DNA of 64,000 nucleotides from Marinomonas rhizomae (GCF_003315485.1 NZ_QNSE01000004.1:248001-312000), one strand, 5' to 3'. Positions 24,675 to 33,458 are shown, numbered from the stretch's first letter. Notes: generated by a model not told the origin, from the letters alone. A program made the numbers and translations.

Positions 24675-25733
24675 ATGAAGCAATCTCGTGTATGTAGTTG
24701 GTTGGGTGTAGATTACCCAATTATTCAAGCGCCAATGGCAGGTGTTCAAGACAGCGCTTTGGCTATTGCTGTGTCGGAAGCGGGCGGCTTGGGTTCTTTG
24801 CCTTGTGCGATGTTGAGTGTGAATGATATCGCTAATCAGGTTTCTCTGATTAAAGGCTCGACGAGTAAACCTTATAACTTAAATTTCTTTTGTCATGACA
24901 CGACAGAATACAATGAAGTAAAGCATCATCAATGGCGAGAGTTATTAAAGCCATATTTTGATGAGTTTTCCGGTCATTATGATGCGACCATAAAAGCTTC
25001 TTCCCGTATGCCTTTCAGTCATGATGTCGCGGATGCGATAGAAGGTTTTGTTCCACCGGTGATTAGTTTTCATTTTGGTTTACCAGATGCTGAGTTGCTT
25101 GCGCGTATCAAGCGCTGGGGAACTAAGGTGCTGTCTTCTGCGACAACCGTAGAAGAGGCCCTTTGGCTAGAAGAAAACGGCGTGGATGGTGTTATCGCGC
25201 AGGGTCTTGAGGCAGGTGGGCATCGAGGAATGTTTCTTTCGAAAAATATTTCTACGCAAGTTGGGCTAGTTTCACTCTTGCCTCAAATTGTTGATCGGGT
25301 TGATGTTCCTGTTATTGCTGCTGGTGGCATAAGTGATGCCCGTAGCATTAATAGTGCTTTGGCTCTTGGGGCGTCGGCGGTACAAATAGGCACATCTTAT
25401 TTATTGTGTGATGAAGTGAAAACATCGGCTCTGCATCGCGCAGCTTTGAAAAGCCAGAGGGCGAGTCATACCGCTTTAACTAATGTTTTTACTGGGCGAC
25501 CTGCAAGAGGTATCGCTAATCGTATTATGAAAGATCTTGGTTACATGAATGAAAATGTCCCCGAGTTTCCTTATGCATCAATGGAAATGGCGCAATTGAA
25601 AGCCTTAGCAGAGCAGCATGGTTCGGATGATTTTTCTTCCTTGTGGAGTGGTCAGAATGTGTCAGGTTGCAAAGAAATATCGGCTTTTGAGCTAACTAGG
25701 CAGTTTGCTGAAGCCTGTGACGCTGTGTCATAA
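24675..25733 (+). CDS. Nitronate monooxygenase (2-nitropropane dioxygenase family)
   Basis: A 352-residue FMN-dependent TIM-barrel enzyme that oxidises alkyl nitronates to carbonyl compounds and nitrite. Visible landmarks are VDYPIIQAPMAGVQDSALA at the start, AQGLEAGGHRGMF with the catalytic His, VPVIAAGGISDARS and LGASAVQIGTSYL for phosphate binding, and NVFTGRPARGIANR. Class I enzymes of this kind detoxify propionate-3-nitronate. An excellent AAGGAGG precedes the ATG. It follows the FMN reductase gene closely. Confidence 0.9.
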   Translation: MKQSRVCSWLGVDYPIIQAPMAGVQDSALAIAVSEAGGLGSLPCAMLSVNDIANQVSLIKGSTSKPYNLNFFCHDTTEYNEVKHHQWRELLKPYFDEFSGHYDATIKASSRMPFSHDVADAIEGFVPPVISFHFGLPDAELLARIKRWGTKVLSSATTVEEALWLEENGVDGVIAQGLEAGGHRGMFLSKNISTQVGLVSLLPQIVDRVDVPVIAAGGISDARSINSALALGASAVQIGTSYLLCDEVKTSALHRAALKSQRASHTALTNVFTGRPARGIANRIMKDLGYMNENVPEFPYASMEMAQLKALAEQHGSDDFSSLWSGQNVSGCKEISAFELTRQFAEACDAVS

Positions 25734-25834
25734 GTCATTCCTTTATGGAATCCTAAATATAAGATTTATTCCTTTTACAAATACATTTCTTAACCTCATG
25801 CTAGCGCTTTCAAATTGCAATATAAGGCGTTGGT

Positions 25835-26722
25835 ATGTGGATCTTTATTACTTTGTTCGCTGCAGCGTGTCAGTCGGCTCGAACGGCGTATCAAAATACT
25901 CTGGCCCATGAAACAGGGCTATTGCATGCCACTATGTCACGTTCACTATACGGTTTGCCATTGGTTAGTGTGTACCTTGTTATGTGTTGGCAAATATTTG
26001 GTTGGGTATCTTTCGAAAAAAAATTAGTCTTTGTTGTCGCTGCGAGTGTGTGTGCGATTGCTCAGATCATGGCGACGTATTTTATGTTGCGTACATTTCA
26101 ATCAGGCAGTTTTGCATTGGGTATCTTGTTATCTAAAACAGAGGCGGTTTTAGTTGCCCTAATTGGTTTGCCTTTGCTGCATTATACTTTGACGGTGGGA
26201 GCATGGATTGGCATTGCTTTTGGGGTGCTGGGAGCTATTGTGATGAGCGTTAAATGGCAAAACATTCGACAGGCTCATAAAGATATTTCTCTTGTGCTTG
26301 GGTTAGCTAGCGGTTTATGTTTTGCTATCGCTTCTGTTATGGCATCGATAGCCAGTCACTCTTTATCGGGCTCTATTATTACCAGTGCAGGGGTTACACT
26401 TTGGTATGTTTTGGCGCTGCAGTCTATTATTTTGTGTGGTCTTCAAATTTATAAAAGCAAAGATATTCTGGCGCCTTTTAAGCATGAATTTGCTCTCAGT
26501 TTCAAAGTAGGGATTTTGAGCTCTATGGGGTCAATCGGTTGGTTTACGGGGTTTGCTTTGGTCAATCCTGCCTTGGTAAAAACCCTAGGGCAAATTGAAA
26601 TAATCGGAACCTTGTATTATTCAAAAGTACGCTTTGCAGAAAAAATGACAAAGCAACAGTGGGTTGGTGGCGTCATGATCCTGATTAGCGTTATGTTGGT
26701 CGTGACATCGACAATTAAGTGA
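25835..26722 (+). CDS. DMT-superfamily (EamA-like) transporter
   Basis: A 295-residue membrane protein with about 10 hydrophobic helices arranged as two EamA-type repeats, the usual drug/metabolite transporter layout. The middle holds GSFALGILLSKTEAVLVALI and the C-terminal repeat ends in KMTKQQWVGGVMILISVML. The ATG at 25835 follows AAGG by 7 nt. The VOC gene begins 8 bp downstream, so they are one operon. The substrate is unknown. Confidence 0.85.
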   Translation: MWIFITLFAAACQSARTAYQNTLAHETGLLHATMSRSLYGLPLVSVYLVMCWQIFGWVSFEKKLVFVVAASVCAIAQIMATYFMLRTFQSGSFALGILLSKTEAVLVALIGLPLLHYTLTVGAWIGIAFGVLGAIVMSVKWQNIRQAHKDISLVLGLASGLCFAIASVMASIASHSLSGSIITSAGVTLWYVLALQSIILCGLQIYKSKDILAPFKHEFALSFKVGILSSMGSIGWFTGFALVNPALVKTLGQIEIIGTLYYSKVRFAEKMTKQQWVGGVMILISVMLVVTSTIK

Positions 26723-26729
26723 GAGAGAT

Positions 26730-27083
26730 ATGGAATCTAATAAGATTAATTATGTTGAATTGCCTGCACGTGATTTGGCGTTAAATAAAACCTTTTTCAG
26801 TCAGGTGTTTGGTTGGGGGTTTAAAGATTATGGCCCAGAATATTCAGCTTTTGAAAATGCAGGCTTAGACGGCGGTTTTTTTCAAGCGAACTTCTGTTCA
26901 AGACCACAAAATGGCGCAGCCTTGATCGTTTTGTATAGTAATGAACTCGAAGCCGTATTTGAGAAAGTGAAAGAGGCGGGAGGAACGATTGAACAAGTGA
27001 TTTTTGACTTTCCTGGTGGTCGGCGTTTTCACTTCCTCGATCCGTGTGGTAATGAATGGGCAGTGTGGAGTGACCCCACCTAG
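26730..27083 (+). CDS. VOC-family (glyoxalase/bleomycin-resistance fold) protein
   Basis: A 117-residue single-domain VOC protein. NKINYVELPARDLALNKTFF opens the fold and DFPGGRRFHFLDPCGNEWAV closes it; the first metal position is Glu in YVELP. Members include glyoxalase-like enzymes and antibiotic-sequestering proteins; sequence alone does not tell which. It is translated from the same message as the DMT transporter (8-bp gap). An inverted repeat that could terminate the operon lies 29 bp downstream. Confidence 0.85.
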   Translation: MESNKINYVELPARDLALNKTFFSQVFGWGFKDYGPEYSAFENAGLDGGFFQANFCSRPQNGAALIVLYSNELEAVFEKVKEAGGTIEQVIFDFPGGRRFHFLDPCGNEWAVWSDPT

Positions 27084-27111
27084 TTTCTCACGTAAAATAG
27101 GTGACTGGATT

Positions 27112-27147
27112 AACCAGAATGAATTCAGAGCTGAGTCCATTCTGGTT
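27112..27147. terminator. Terminator-like inverted repeat between the VOC gene and ansA
   Basis: AACCAGAATG (27112-27121) pairs with CATTCTGGTT (27138-27147), and the loop itself contains TCAG-AG-CTGA. It lies between two convergent genes. There is no long U-tract, so it may act as a roadblock or mRNA stabiliser rather than a strict intrinsic terminator. Confidence 0.55.
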
Positions 27148-27165
27148 CTATGCAGGCGTAACGTA

Positions 27166-28197
27166 TTATTGAAGAGTGAATTCACCACAATAATTCGTAT
27201 TCCATTTTTCAAGAATACCGTAATAGTTTTCCCCCGTGGCAATCAGCCAATGGAGCTTGCAGAACGCGGCTTCTAATGTCATATCTCTTCCGCTCAATAC
27301 ATTCATTGATGATAAGATAGAGCCTGCCGCGTATGCGCCTTGAGACACGCCACCGTGCAGACATTGTGTCAAATTAACGATGTTTTTTTTGCGTAACATG
27401 GCCTCTGTTAAAAAGGATAAAAATGCAGGGTTTTGATCGGGCACATTACCTGCACCATAGGTAAGCAGTACAATTGCTTTACAATCATCATCGTCCAGAA
27501 GGCTTTGGTAAATTGTGGCAGGCTGACCTGGATGTAGAGTTATGACACCAACCGCACCTGTTTTAAAGCAAGCTATGTGCTTTTCAAGTAAGATTGTTGC
27601 GGTTTCATCATCGCTTTTAATCATGCGATTTGGGTAAAGTTGCAGACCAATAGCCAGCTCACCCAGCAAATCATCATTCGGTGTGTGAAAAGCTTCAAAC
27701 CGACCACTGCTGATTTTTTGGATGCGATTTCCGCGCATCAGTTTGCCATCAAAAACCAGACTTACATCGGTTATTCTATGGGTAGTTGCTAGTGATAATG
27801 CGGCTTGTAAGTTGGAGGTCGCATCGCTACGACTCATTCCTAACGGAATTTGCGAGCCAGTCAGAATGATGTTTTTAGCGCAAGCTCCGAGCATAAAAGA
27901 TAAGGCAGACGCTGTATACGCCATGGTGTCGGTACCATGGAGAATCACAAAACCATCATAATCTTGCCAATGAACATTGAGAATGGAAACAAGCTTAGTC
28001 CAGTGTTTTGGCGTGATATTAGCACTGTCTATTAACGGTGAAATTTCCAACACTTCAAAAGAAGGAAGGGTATTGATACTCGCCCCTAACGCCATTTCTA
28101 TGCGTTCTTGTAAACCAGAAGCAGGAGCTAAGCCCTGCTCTGTTTGAACCATACCTATGGTGCCACCCGTGTATAAGATGAGTACTTGTGCGCTCAT
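27166..28197 (-). CDS. ansA: Type I (cytoplasmic) L-asparaginase
   Basis: Hydrolyses L-asparagine to L-aspartate and ammonia. The 343 residues show both active-site threonine motifs: ILYTGGTIGMV at the N terminus and ILHGTDTMAYTASALSFML near residue 84. There is no signal peptide, so it is cytoplasmic, and length fits AnsA. The start overlaps the aspA stop as ATGA, so aspartate from this reaction is passed to the aspartase made from the same message. Confidence 0.93.
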   Translation of the reverse strand: MSAQVLILYTGGTIGMVQTEQGLAPASGLQERIEMALGASINTLPSFEVLEISPLIDSANITPKHWTKLVSILNVHWQDYDGFVILHGTDTMAYTASALSFMLGACAKNIILTGSQIPLGMSRSDATSNLQAALSLATTHRITDVSLVFDGKLMRGNRIQKISSGRFEAFHTPNDDLLGELAIGLQLYPNRMIKSDDETATILLEKHIACFKTGAVGVITLHPGQPATIYQSLLDDDDCKAIVLLTYGAGNVPDQNPAFLSFLTEAMLRKKNIVNLTQCLHGGVSQGAYAAGSILSSMNVLSGRDMTLEAAFCKLHWLIATGENYYGILEKWNTNYCGEFTLQ

Positions 28198-29597
28198 AGT
28201 GTAACCTTACTAGGAGAAAGCATGGATTGTGGGCTTAGCAATATATTCACCTGTTCTTCTGTCAGTAAGTTTTCTGCTATGACGATGGCTTTTACTGTGT
28301 TTCCTGTGTGTAATGCTGCGTTGGCAATACGTGAGGCATTTGCATAGCCAATATGTGGAACCAGTGCGGTAATAATGCCTATGCTGTTTTCAACATGGCC
28401 TGCACATATATCTTCATTTGCAGTGATGCCACGTATGCAGCGAGTTTCTAGCATTTGGCAGGCTTCTTTGAGCATTTTTAACGAATTTAGCACGTTATAA
28501 ATGATCATAGGTTCCATGGCGTTTAATTGTAATTGACCGGCTTCAGCCGCTAATGTTACTGCAAGGTCTGAGGCGATGACTTGATAAGCCGTTTGGTTCA
28601 TTGCTTCTGGAATTACCGGGTTTACCTTGCCTGGCATAATGGACGAGCCTGGCTGCATGGGTGGGAGGTTGATTTCACCTAAACCGGTACGCGGTCCACT
28701 TGATAGTAGGCGCAAGTCGTTGCTCATCTTGCTTAGCTTAATTGCAAGGCGTTTCAATATTCCTGAGAAAAACACGAATGCGCCCATGTCAGAGGTCGCT
28801 TCGACTAAGTTGCTAGCGGGTACAAGTGGTTTCGTCGAGATGGTTGCTAGCTTTTCTACAACCAATTTGGCGTAACCTTCAGGCGTGTTGATGCCTGTCC
28901 CGATTGCGGTACCACCAAGGTTAACCTCGCAAAGTAGTGCACAAGCCTCATGGATGCGATCAATGTCTTCGCCAAGGGTAACGGCAAATGCGTCAAATTC
29001 TTGGCCTAATGTCATTGGTACGGCGTCTTGAAGCTGTGTGCGGCCCATTTTTACGATGTGTGAAAATTCGTGCGCTTTTGTTTCTAGCGCTTCTTTTAAG
29101 GATGTGAGGCTTGGAATAAAGCTATCCGCTGCAAACTGAATACCTAGGCATGCGGCTGTTGGATAAGCGTCGTTAGTGGATTGTGAACGGTTTACGTCGT
29201 CATTTGGGTGAAGGCGTTTGTAGTCGCCTTTCTCATGCCCCAATTTTGTTAGAGCAATATTGGCAATAACTTCGTTAGCGTTCATATTCGTTGAAGTGCC
29301 GGCGCCACCTTGAATAACATCGACAATGAATTGATCATGATATTGACCTTGGATCAAATCTTGGCAGGCATAGACAATGGCGTCGGCTTTTTCAGTTGTT
29401 AGTAGTTTCATTTCTTGGTTGGTTCGAGCGGCAGCCGCTTTTACCATTGCCAAGGCTTTGATCAATTCAGGAAAATGTGAAATCGGAACGCCAGTAATTG
29501 AAAAGTTCTGAGCCGCACGTAATGTCTGTATGCCGTAAAGTGCATCAGCAGGGACGTCCATATTGCCAAGTAAATCGTATTCAGAGCGAGTATTCAT
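28194..29597 (-). CDS. aspA: Aspartate ammonia-lyase (aspartase)
   Basis: Converts L-aspartate to fumarate and ammonia. The 467 residues belong to the fumarase/aspartase superfamily, with the signature GSSIMPGKVNPVIPEAMNQ and upstream GGAGTSTNMNANEVIAN and GRTQLQDAVPMTLGQEFDAF. The catalytic Ser lies in the flexible loop GSSIMPG. Length fits AspA; class II fumarase is less likely given its asparaginase partner. AGGAAG lies just before the ATG, directly downstream of an intercistronic hairpin. Confidence 0.93.
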   Translation of the reverse strand: MNTRSEYDLLGNMDVPADALYGIQTLRAAQNFSITGVPISHFPELIKALAMVKAAAARTNQEMKLLTTEKADAIVYACQDLIQGQYHDQFIVDVIQGGAGTSTNMNANEVIANIALTKLGHEKGDYKRLHPNDDVNRSQSTNDAYPTAACLGIQFAADSFIPSLTSLKEALETKAHEFSHIVKMGRTQLQDAVPMTLGQEFDAFAVTLGEDIDRIHEACALLCEVNLGGTAIGTGINTPEGYAKLVVEKLATISTKPLVPASNLVEATSDMGAFVFFSGILKRLAIKLSKMSNDLRLLSSGPRTGLGEINLPPMQPGSSIMPGKVNPVIPEAMNQTAYQVIASDLAVTLAAEAGQLQLNAMEPMIIYNVLNSLKMLKEACQMLETRCIRGITANEDICAGHVENSIGIITALVPHIGYANASRIANAALHTGNTVKAIVIAENLLTEEQVNILLSPQSMLSPSKVTL

Positions 29598-29610
29598 TAT
29601 ATTCTTCCTG

Positions 29611-29637
29611 ACACCTCACCGGATCACGGTGAGGTGT
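29611..29637 (-). promoter_or_regulatory. Intercistronic hairpin upstream of aspA
   Basis: ACACCTCACCG (29611-29621) and CGGTGAGGTGT (29627-29637) are a perfect 11-bp inverted repeat with a 5-nt loop between the symporter and aspA. On the transcript the hairpin is followed at once by the aspA ribosome binding site, with no U-tract. It may set the relative expression of the two genes by mRNA stability or partial termination. Confidence 0.65.
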
Positions 29638-29650
29638 TATCTAAGTTAGG

Positions 29651-31093
29651 TTATTGGTAGTTTTTTTCGTTGTTGGGCTGTTCATTATTAGGCCAAGACT
29701 CTTGGTCTAGATTCAAATCGACGAAGCGGTTTGCTTCAAACGTTGGCATTTTTTTGCCTTGCTTGCGTTGATCATCAAAATCCGTCATGACACGCTTGGC
29801 GACTTTGAAAAGTAGGGCAAGAGCAAATAAGTTAACCAATGCCAATAAGCCCATGCTCAAATCCGCAAAGGCGAATACGGTGCCCAGATCAAGAATAGCG
29901 CCCGTACAGCATAGGCAGATGATGATGACGCGGAAGGCATTCATGTAAAAACCATGATTGTCTGATTTAGTTAGATAACTAACGCTGTTTTCACCTAAGT
30001 AGTAGTTGTACAAAATAGTACTGAAACCAAATAGCAGCAGAGCAATACTGACGAACATGCGACCATAGTCACCCATGTGAGTGGCTAATGATGCTTGAGT
30101 TAGAGCGACGCCTTGAACCGTGTCTGTGCTGCTAGGGTCATAAGCGCTGCCAAGAAGAATGATTAGGGCCGTACAGGTACACAATACGATGGTATCGATA
30201 AATACAGAGAAAGCTTGAACAATACCTTGGTTTGCTGGGTGGGGAATGTAGGCAACCGCAGCTACATTTGGCGCACTACCAAGCCCTGCTTCGTTAGAAA
30301 ATAGACCACGTTTTACCCCCATCAATATAGCGGCACCAATACCACCACCAAACGCAGGCTCTAAACCGAACGCACTTTTTACTATCATCAGCAGTGTGTC
30401 TGGAATCGCTTCTAAATTCATTGCAAGAACGATAAGGGCGATTAGCAAATAACCGCCAGCCATAACAGGAACCAGCACTTCAGCGACTTGTGCGATACGT
30501 TTGACGCCACCAAAAATAATCAAGCCAACAATGAGTGCCATGCCAATACCACTGTAGTAAGGCTGGATGCCAAATGCGTCTTCTAATGACGTAGCAACAG
30601 AATAAGATTGCAAGGTTGTGAAGGCGATACCAAAGGTTGCTAATAGCAAGATGGAGTAGAGTACAGATAGCCACTTCCAGTTTTTGCCAAGACCTCGCTC
30701 AATATAAAATGCTGGGCCACCGCGGAAAGTGCCATCTTTTTCTGCTGCTTTGTAGGTTTGCGCAAGCATGCATTCGACAAAACTGGTTGCCATGCCCATT
30801 AGGCCAACAACCCACATCCAGAAAATTGCGCCAGGACCACCAATCGTAATAGCAACGGCAACGCCGGCAATGTTACCTCCGCCAACACGACCCGCCACAG
30901 ATAAGATCAAGGCTTGGAATGAGCTTAAATGTTTTCCATCAGCTTCATGGTGTTTTGCAGTAAGGATGCCAAACATGTTGCCAAAATATCGAAATTGTAC
31001 AAAACGGGTTGCAAGGGTAAACCAGATCCCGATACCGATTAATACCGCGATAAGAATCTTACTCCAAAGTAAATCGGTGAGAAGAGATAGCAT
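29651..31093 (-). CDS. Sodium:amino-acid symporter, AGCS (alanine/glycine) family
   Basis: A 480-residue membrane carrier with about 10-11 helices. Family landmarks are LATRFVQFRYFGNMF near the N terminus, SVAGRVGGGNIAGVAVAITI, GPGAIFWMWVVGLMGMATSF and GGIGAAILMGVKRGLFSNEA. AGCS proteins bring in small neutral amino acids with Na+. As the first gene of the operon with aspartase and asparaginase, it may take up asparagine or a related amino acid here (inference). The hydrophilic tail (about 50 residues, ending PNNEQPNNEKNY) is long. Confidence 0.9.
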   Translation of the reverse strand: MLSLLTDLLWSKILIAVLIGIGIWFTLATRFVQFRYFGNMFGILTAKHHEADGKHLSSFQALILSVAGRVGGGNIAGVAVAITIGGPGAIFWMWVVGLMGMATSFVECMLAQTYKAAEKDGTFRGGPAFYIERGLGKNWKWLSVLYSILLLATFGIAFTTLQSYSVATSLEDAFGIQPYYSGIGMALIVGLIIFGGVKRIAQVAEVLVPVMAGGYLLIALIVLAMNLEAIPDTLLMIVKSAFGLEPAFGGGIGAAILMGVKRGLFSNEAGLGSAPNVAAVAYIPHPANQGIVQAFSVFIDTIVLCTCTALIILLGSAYDPSSTDTVQGVALTQASLATHMGDYGRMFVSIALLLFGFSTILYNYYLGENSVSYLTKSDNHGFYMNAFRVIIICLCCTGAILDLGTVFAFADLSMGLLALVNLFALALLFKVAKRVMTDFDDQRKQGKKMPTFEANRFVDLNLDQESWPNNEQPNNEKNYQ

Positions 31094-31193
31094 TTATATA
31101 AACTCCTAATTTTTAGATTTATTATTTAGTTTCGTTGAAGGACTAAGAGGCTAATTGGAACGAAAAAATGCTAGAAAAGGCAGTTCGTAAAAA

Positions 31194-31241
31194 GGTGCTT
31201 TATGATGCTAGTTGGTGCTTAACTAGCATCAACTGGCATCA
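31194..31241. promoter_or_regulatory. Complex repeat operator between the symporter operon and its regulator
   Basis: TGATGCTAGTT (31203-31213) is followed after 7 nt by its perfect reverse complement AACTAGCATCA (31221-31231) and then by a third, near-identical inverted copy ACTGGCATCAT (31232-31242). GGTGCTT also occurs twice, at 31194 and 31214. This cluster of half-sites lies about 100 bp before the symporter gene and looks like a multi-site operator, probably for the divergent HTH protein. Confidence 0.7.
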
Positions 31242-31271
31242 TTTTTTGCGTGTTTTTGTAAGGTGGATTTA

Positions 31272-31290
31272 TTACACTTCAGGTGTGTAA
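31272..31290. promoter_or_regulatory. Second small palindrome upstream of the HTH regulator
   Basis: TTACAC (31272-31277) and GTGTAA (31285-31290) form a perfect inverted repeat, 7 nt apart, 26 bp before the regulator's start codon. It is placed where an autoregulatory operator would sit. Its sequence differs from the larger repeat cluster, so a second protein is possible. Confidence 0.45.
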
Positions 31291-31316
31291 CTTTGGTTCG
31301 TTAGGTGGGGGGAATT

Positions 31317-32132
31317 GTGGCTCAAGATTTTGCAGATAACTTACAGTTATTATGTAGCTACTACAAATCGGTAGCAGATGTTTGTCGACGATTAAATATC
31401 AATCGTGCGCAATTTAATCGTTATCTCAATGGGACAACAGTACCGAGTAGTAGCACCCAGCGGCGCATTGGTGAATTTTTTGGTGTTGAGCCGACCGAAA
31501 TGACGTTACCACACGAACAATTTGTTAAGTTAGTGCAGGCGCGCCCGATTCGTCAGAGTGAGGATGTGAAAAGGCTTACGCCTGAACAACAGCAGTTTAA
31601 TCAACTGAACCAATCTGGTCAGCATGGTTTGGCGAAGTACTGTGGTTATTATTTTGAATATTATTTGTCAATGACTTGTCCTGGGAAGATTTTACGCACC
31701 CTGGTGCATATAGAGTCTCAAGGTGACAAAACTTACTACCAGCGTACTGAGCGGCTTAACCCTCGCAGCACGAAAAAATCTTTTCATGGTGTTTATAATG
31801 GCGTGGTGCAGTTGTTGTCGGATCGTTTGTTCTTGATTGACTATGAAAGCCAAACTCATGTGGAGATGACGCAGACGATTCTTTACCCTTCCTTTCAGAA
31901 TCGTGTCGAAAGATTAACTGGTTTGCGTTTAGGGGTGTCAGGAAGTGGTGAAAGAGCGCCATGTTGTGCGCGAGTCGTCTATGAATATTTAGGCTTGAAT
32001 ATTAATAAAAAGCAAGCTGTAAGTAGGTGTGGATTGTATGATACGGACAGTGATTTGATAGATGGAGATATTTGCCAGTCGATCAGTAATGATATGAAAG
32101 ACGGAGACTGGCATTTTAGGGCGCGGTTTTAA
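31317..32132 (+). CDS. XRE-like HTH regulator with an unrecognised C-terminal domain
   Basis: A 271-residue protein. The first 60 residues are a Cro/CI-type HTH (SVADVCRRLNINRAQFNRYL, then STQRRIGEFFGVE). The remaining roughly 200 residues form a domain that I do not recognise; it is rich in aromatic residues with PGKILRTLVHIES, TYYQRTERLNP and GVVQLLSDRLFLIDYES. The start is GTG at 31317, behind a purine run (GGTGGGGGGAA); an in-frame GTG four codons earlier lies inside that run. It is divergent from the AGCS-aspA-ansA operon and is its probable regulator. The C-terminal domain may bind asparagine, aspartate or ammonia-status signals (inference). Confidence 0.82.
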   Translation: MAQDFADNLQLLCSYYKSVADVCRRLNINRAQFNRYLNGTTVPSSSTQRRIGEFFGVEPTEMTLPHEQFVKLVQARPIRQSEDVKRLTPEQQQFNQLNQSGQHGLAKYCGYYFEYYLSMTCPGKILRTLVHIESQGDKTYYQRTERLNPRSTKKSFHGVYNGVVQLLSDRLFLIDYESQTHVEMTQTILYPSFQNRVERLTGLRLGVSGSGERAPCCARVVYEYLGLNINKKQAVSRCGLYDTDSDLIDGDICQSISNDMKDGDWHFRARF

Positions 32133-32314
32133 GCGTCTGTTTTTTCACTTGTGTCTGTTGCGTCAACCTCTGCGTTTGCCGCCGCTTCTGCTTCCATTTT
32201 TGCGCGCTCAGCTTTGGAAATGTATTTAGGCTTGGCTTTTTTAGGGTTCACCTTTAAGTTGGCCTGCTTCATGCGTTTGTCATATATGTCTTTGATTTTT
32301 TTACGGCGATTCAT
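32129..32314 (-). CDS. DUF2986 small basic protein
   Basis: A 61-residue protein beginning with NRRKKIKDIYDKRMKQAN and NPKKAKPKYISKAERAK, the signature of DUF2986, a small Lys-rich family of marine gammaproteobacteria. The last 20 residues are acidic and low-complexity. The function is unknown. The 3' ends of this gene and the convergent HTH gene overlap by 4 bp. The Shine-Dalgarno is poor. Confidence 0.78.
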   Translation of the reverse strand: MNRRKKIKDIYDKRMKQANLKVNPKKAKPKYISKAERAKMEAEAAANAEVDATDTSEKTDA

Positions 32315-32536
32315 ATTGCTGTGCTCGAAATGATTTTATAGTAGAACTTCAGCGAAATACTTCAAAACCTCACCGAAAATATCGAGGGGACTATACCAGT
32401 CTTGCTTATCGTTCGAAAGACCATGGCGGTATTTTCGATCCATAAAACATGATTTTGATTTCATTAGAATCGTTTGAGAATGTTTAGTCTGTCAATATAA
32501 CGCTATGATAGATAAAAACGCTAAGGTTAAGACATT

Positions 32537-33409
32537 ATGTTGCCACGTAGAAAGCTTCCTACATTGAATTCACTTCGAGCATTTGAGGTGGCTGGGCGTT
32601 GCCTAAGTTTTCGTCGCGCGGCAGAAGAGCTCGGTGTGACACAGGGGGCTGTTGCTCAGCAAGTGCGCTCTCTTGAAGAGCATTTGGGTGTTTTGCTGTT
32701 TCAACGTTTGCCGCGTGGTTTGGCGCTTACTCCAAAGGGCATTGTTTATCTTGCAAGTATGACGAGAGCGTTTGATGTCATGGGAGAAGCGACGTCTTTG
32801 ATGGTCGAGCATTCTAATACAGTGACTATCAGCGTCACGCCAACGTTCGCGGCAAAATTACTCATCCCTCGTCTTGGGGCATTGAATGCATTGTTTCCTG
32901 ATATTGAACTAAAAACCGTGGCGACTGAGTCCATTTCGGATTTTGATGTGGATCAAATTGATATTGCTGTTCGGTTAAGTTGTGCGCCTTTTCCCTCCAG
33001 TTTGCAGGCGGAGCCTTTATTTCCTCAGGAGCTTGTTGTGGTAGCAAGTCCGCTTTTATTAAAAGGGCAGAGCACGCCACTCTCGCTAGAGGCGTTGCAA
33101 CAATTCCCATTGTTGCATGATGCACATAATCATTGGCCTGCTGTGCTTCAGTCTACCGAAAAGCTTGCGGGCGCTAAGTTTAATCAAACCTCGTTAGTCA
33201 TTGATGCCGCCTTAGCAGGTCAAGGTGTCGCGTTGGCATGTCGAGCCTTTGTTGCTCAAGAGCTTGAACTGGGTCGATTGGTGCCCTTATTGGATCACTC
33301 ATTTTCCATTAAGCCAGATTACTTTTTGGTGAAAAAGAAAGGTTTGCAGGCATCTGTTGCCGTAAGCTCAGTTTGGCAATGGTGTCTGGATGAGTTTGCG
33401 TCGAAATAG
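32537..33409 (+). CDS. LysR-family transcriptional regulator, GcvA-like
   Basis: A 290-residue LysR-type regulator. Opening LPTLNSLRAFEVAGRCLSF and recognition region AAEELGVTQGAVAQQVRSLE place it in the GcvA-like group. The effector domain follows from about residue 90 (TVSITVTPTFAAKLLIPRLG). Tail-to-tail with it is a DMT transporter gene, with a hairpin between. The target and ligand are unknown. Confidence 0.88.
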   Translation: MLPRRKLPTLNSLRAFEVAGRCLSFRRAAEELGVTQGAVAQQVRSLEEHLGVLLFQRLPRGLALTPKGIVYLASMTRAFDVMGEATSLMVEHSNTVTISVTPTFAAKLLIPRLGALNALFPDIELKTVATESISDFDVDQIDIAVRLSCAPFPSSLQAEPLFPQELVVVASPLLLKGQSTPLSLEALQQFPLLHDAHNHWPAVLQSTEKLAGAKFNQTSLVIDAALAGQGVALACRAFVAQELELGRLVPLLDHSFSIKPDYFLVKKKGLQASVAVSSVWQWCLDEFASK

Positions 33410-33425
33410 GTCAGAATACCCTGTT

Positions 33426-33452
33426 GCGGTTAATCAAAGATTGATTAACCGC
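33426..33452. terminator. Hairpin between convergent LysR and DMT transporter genes
   Basis: GCGGTTAATCA (33426-33436) and TGATTAACCGC (33442-33452) form a perfect 11-bp stem with a 5-nt loop, followed on the plus strand by TTTGTATT. It is a likely terminator for the LysR gene and possibly for both genes. Confidence 0.7.
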
Positions 33453-33458
33453 TTTGTA

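Noticed and set aside
29611..29637. Intrinsic terminator between the symporter gene and aspA
   Set aside because: No U-tract follows on the transcribed strand, and the aspA ribosome site follows immediately; listed instead as a regulatory hairpin.
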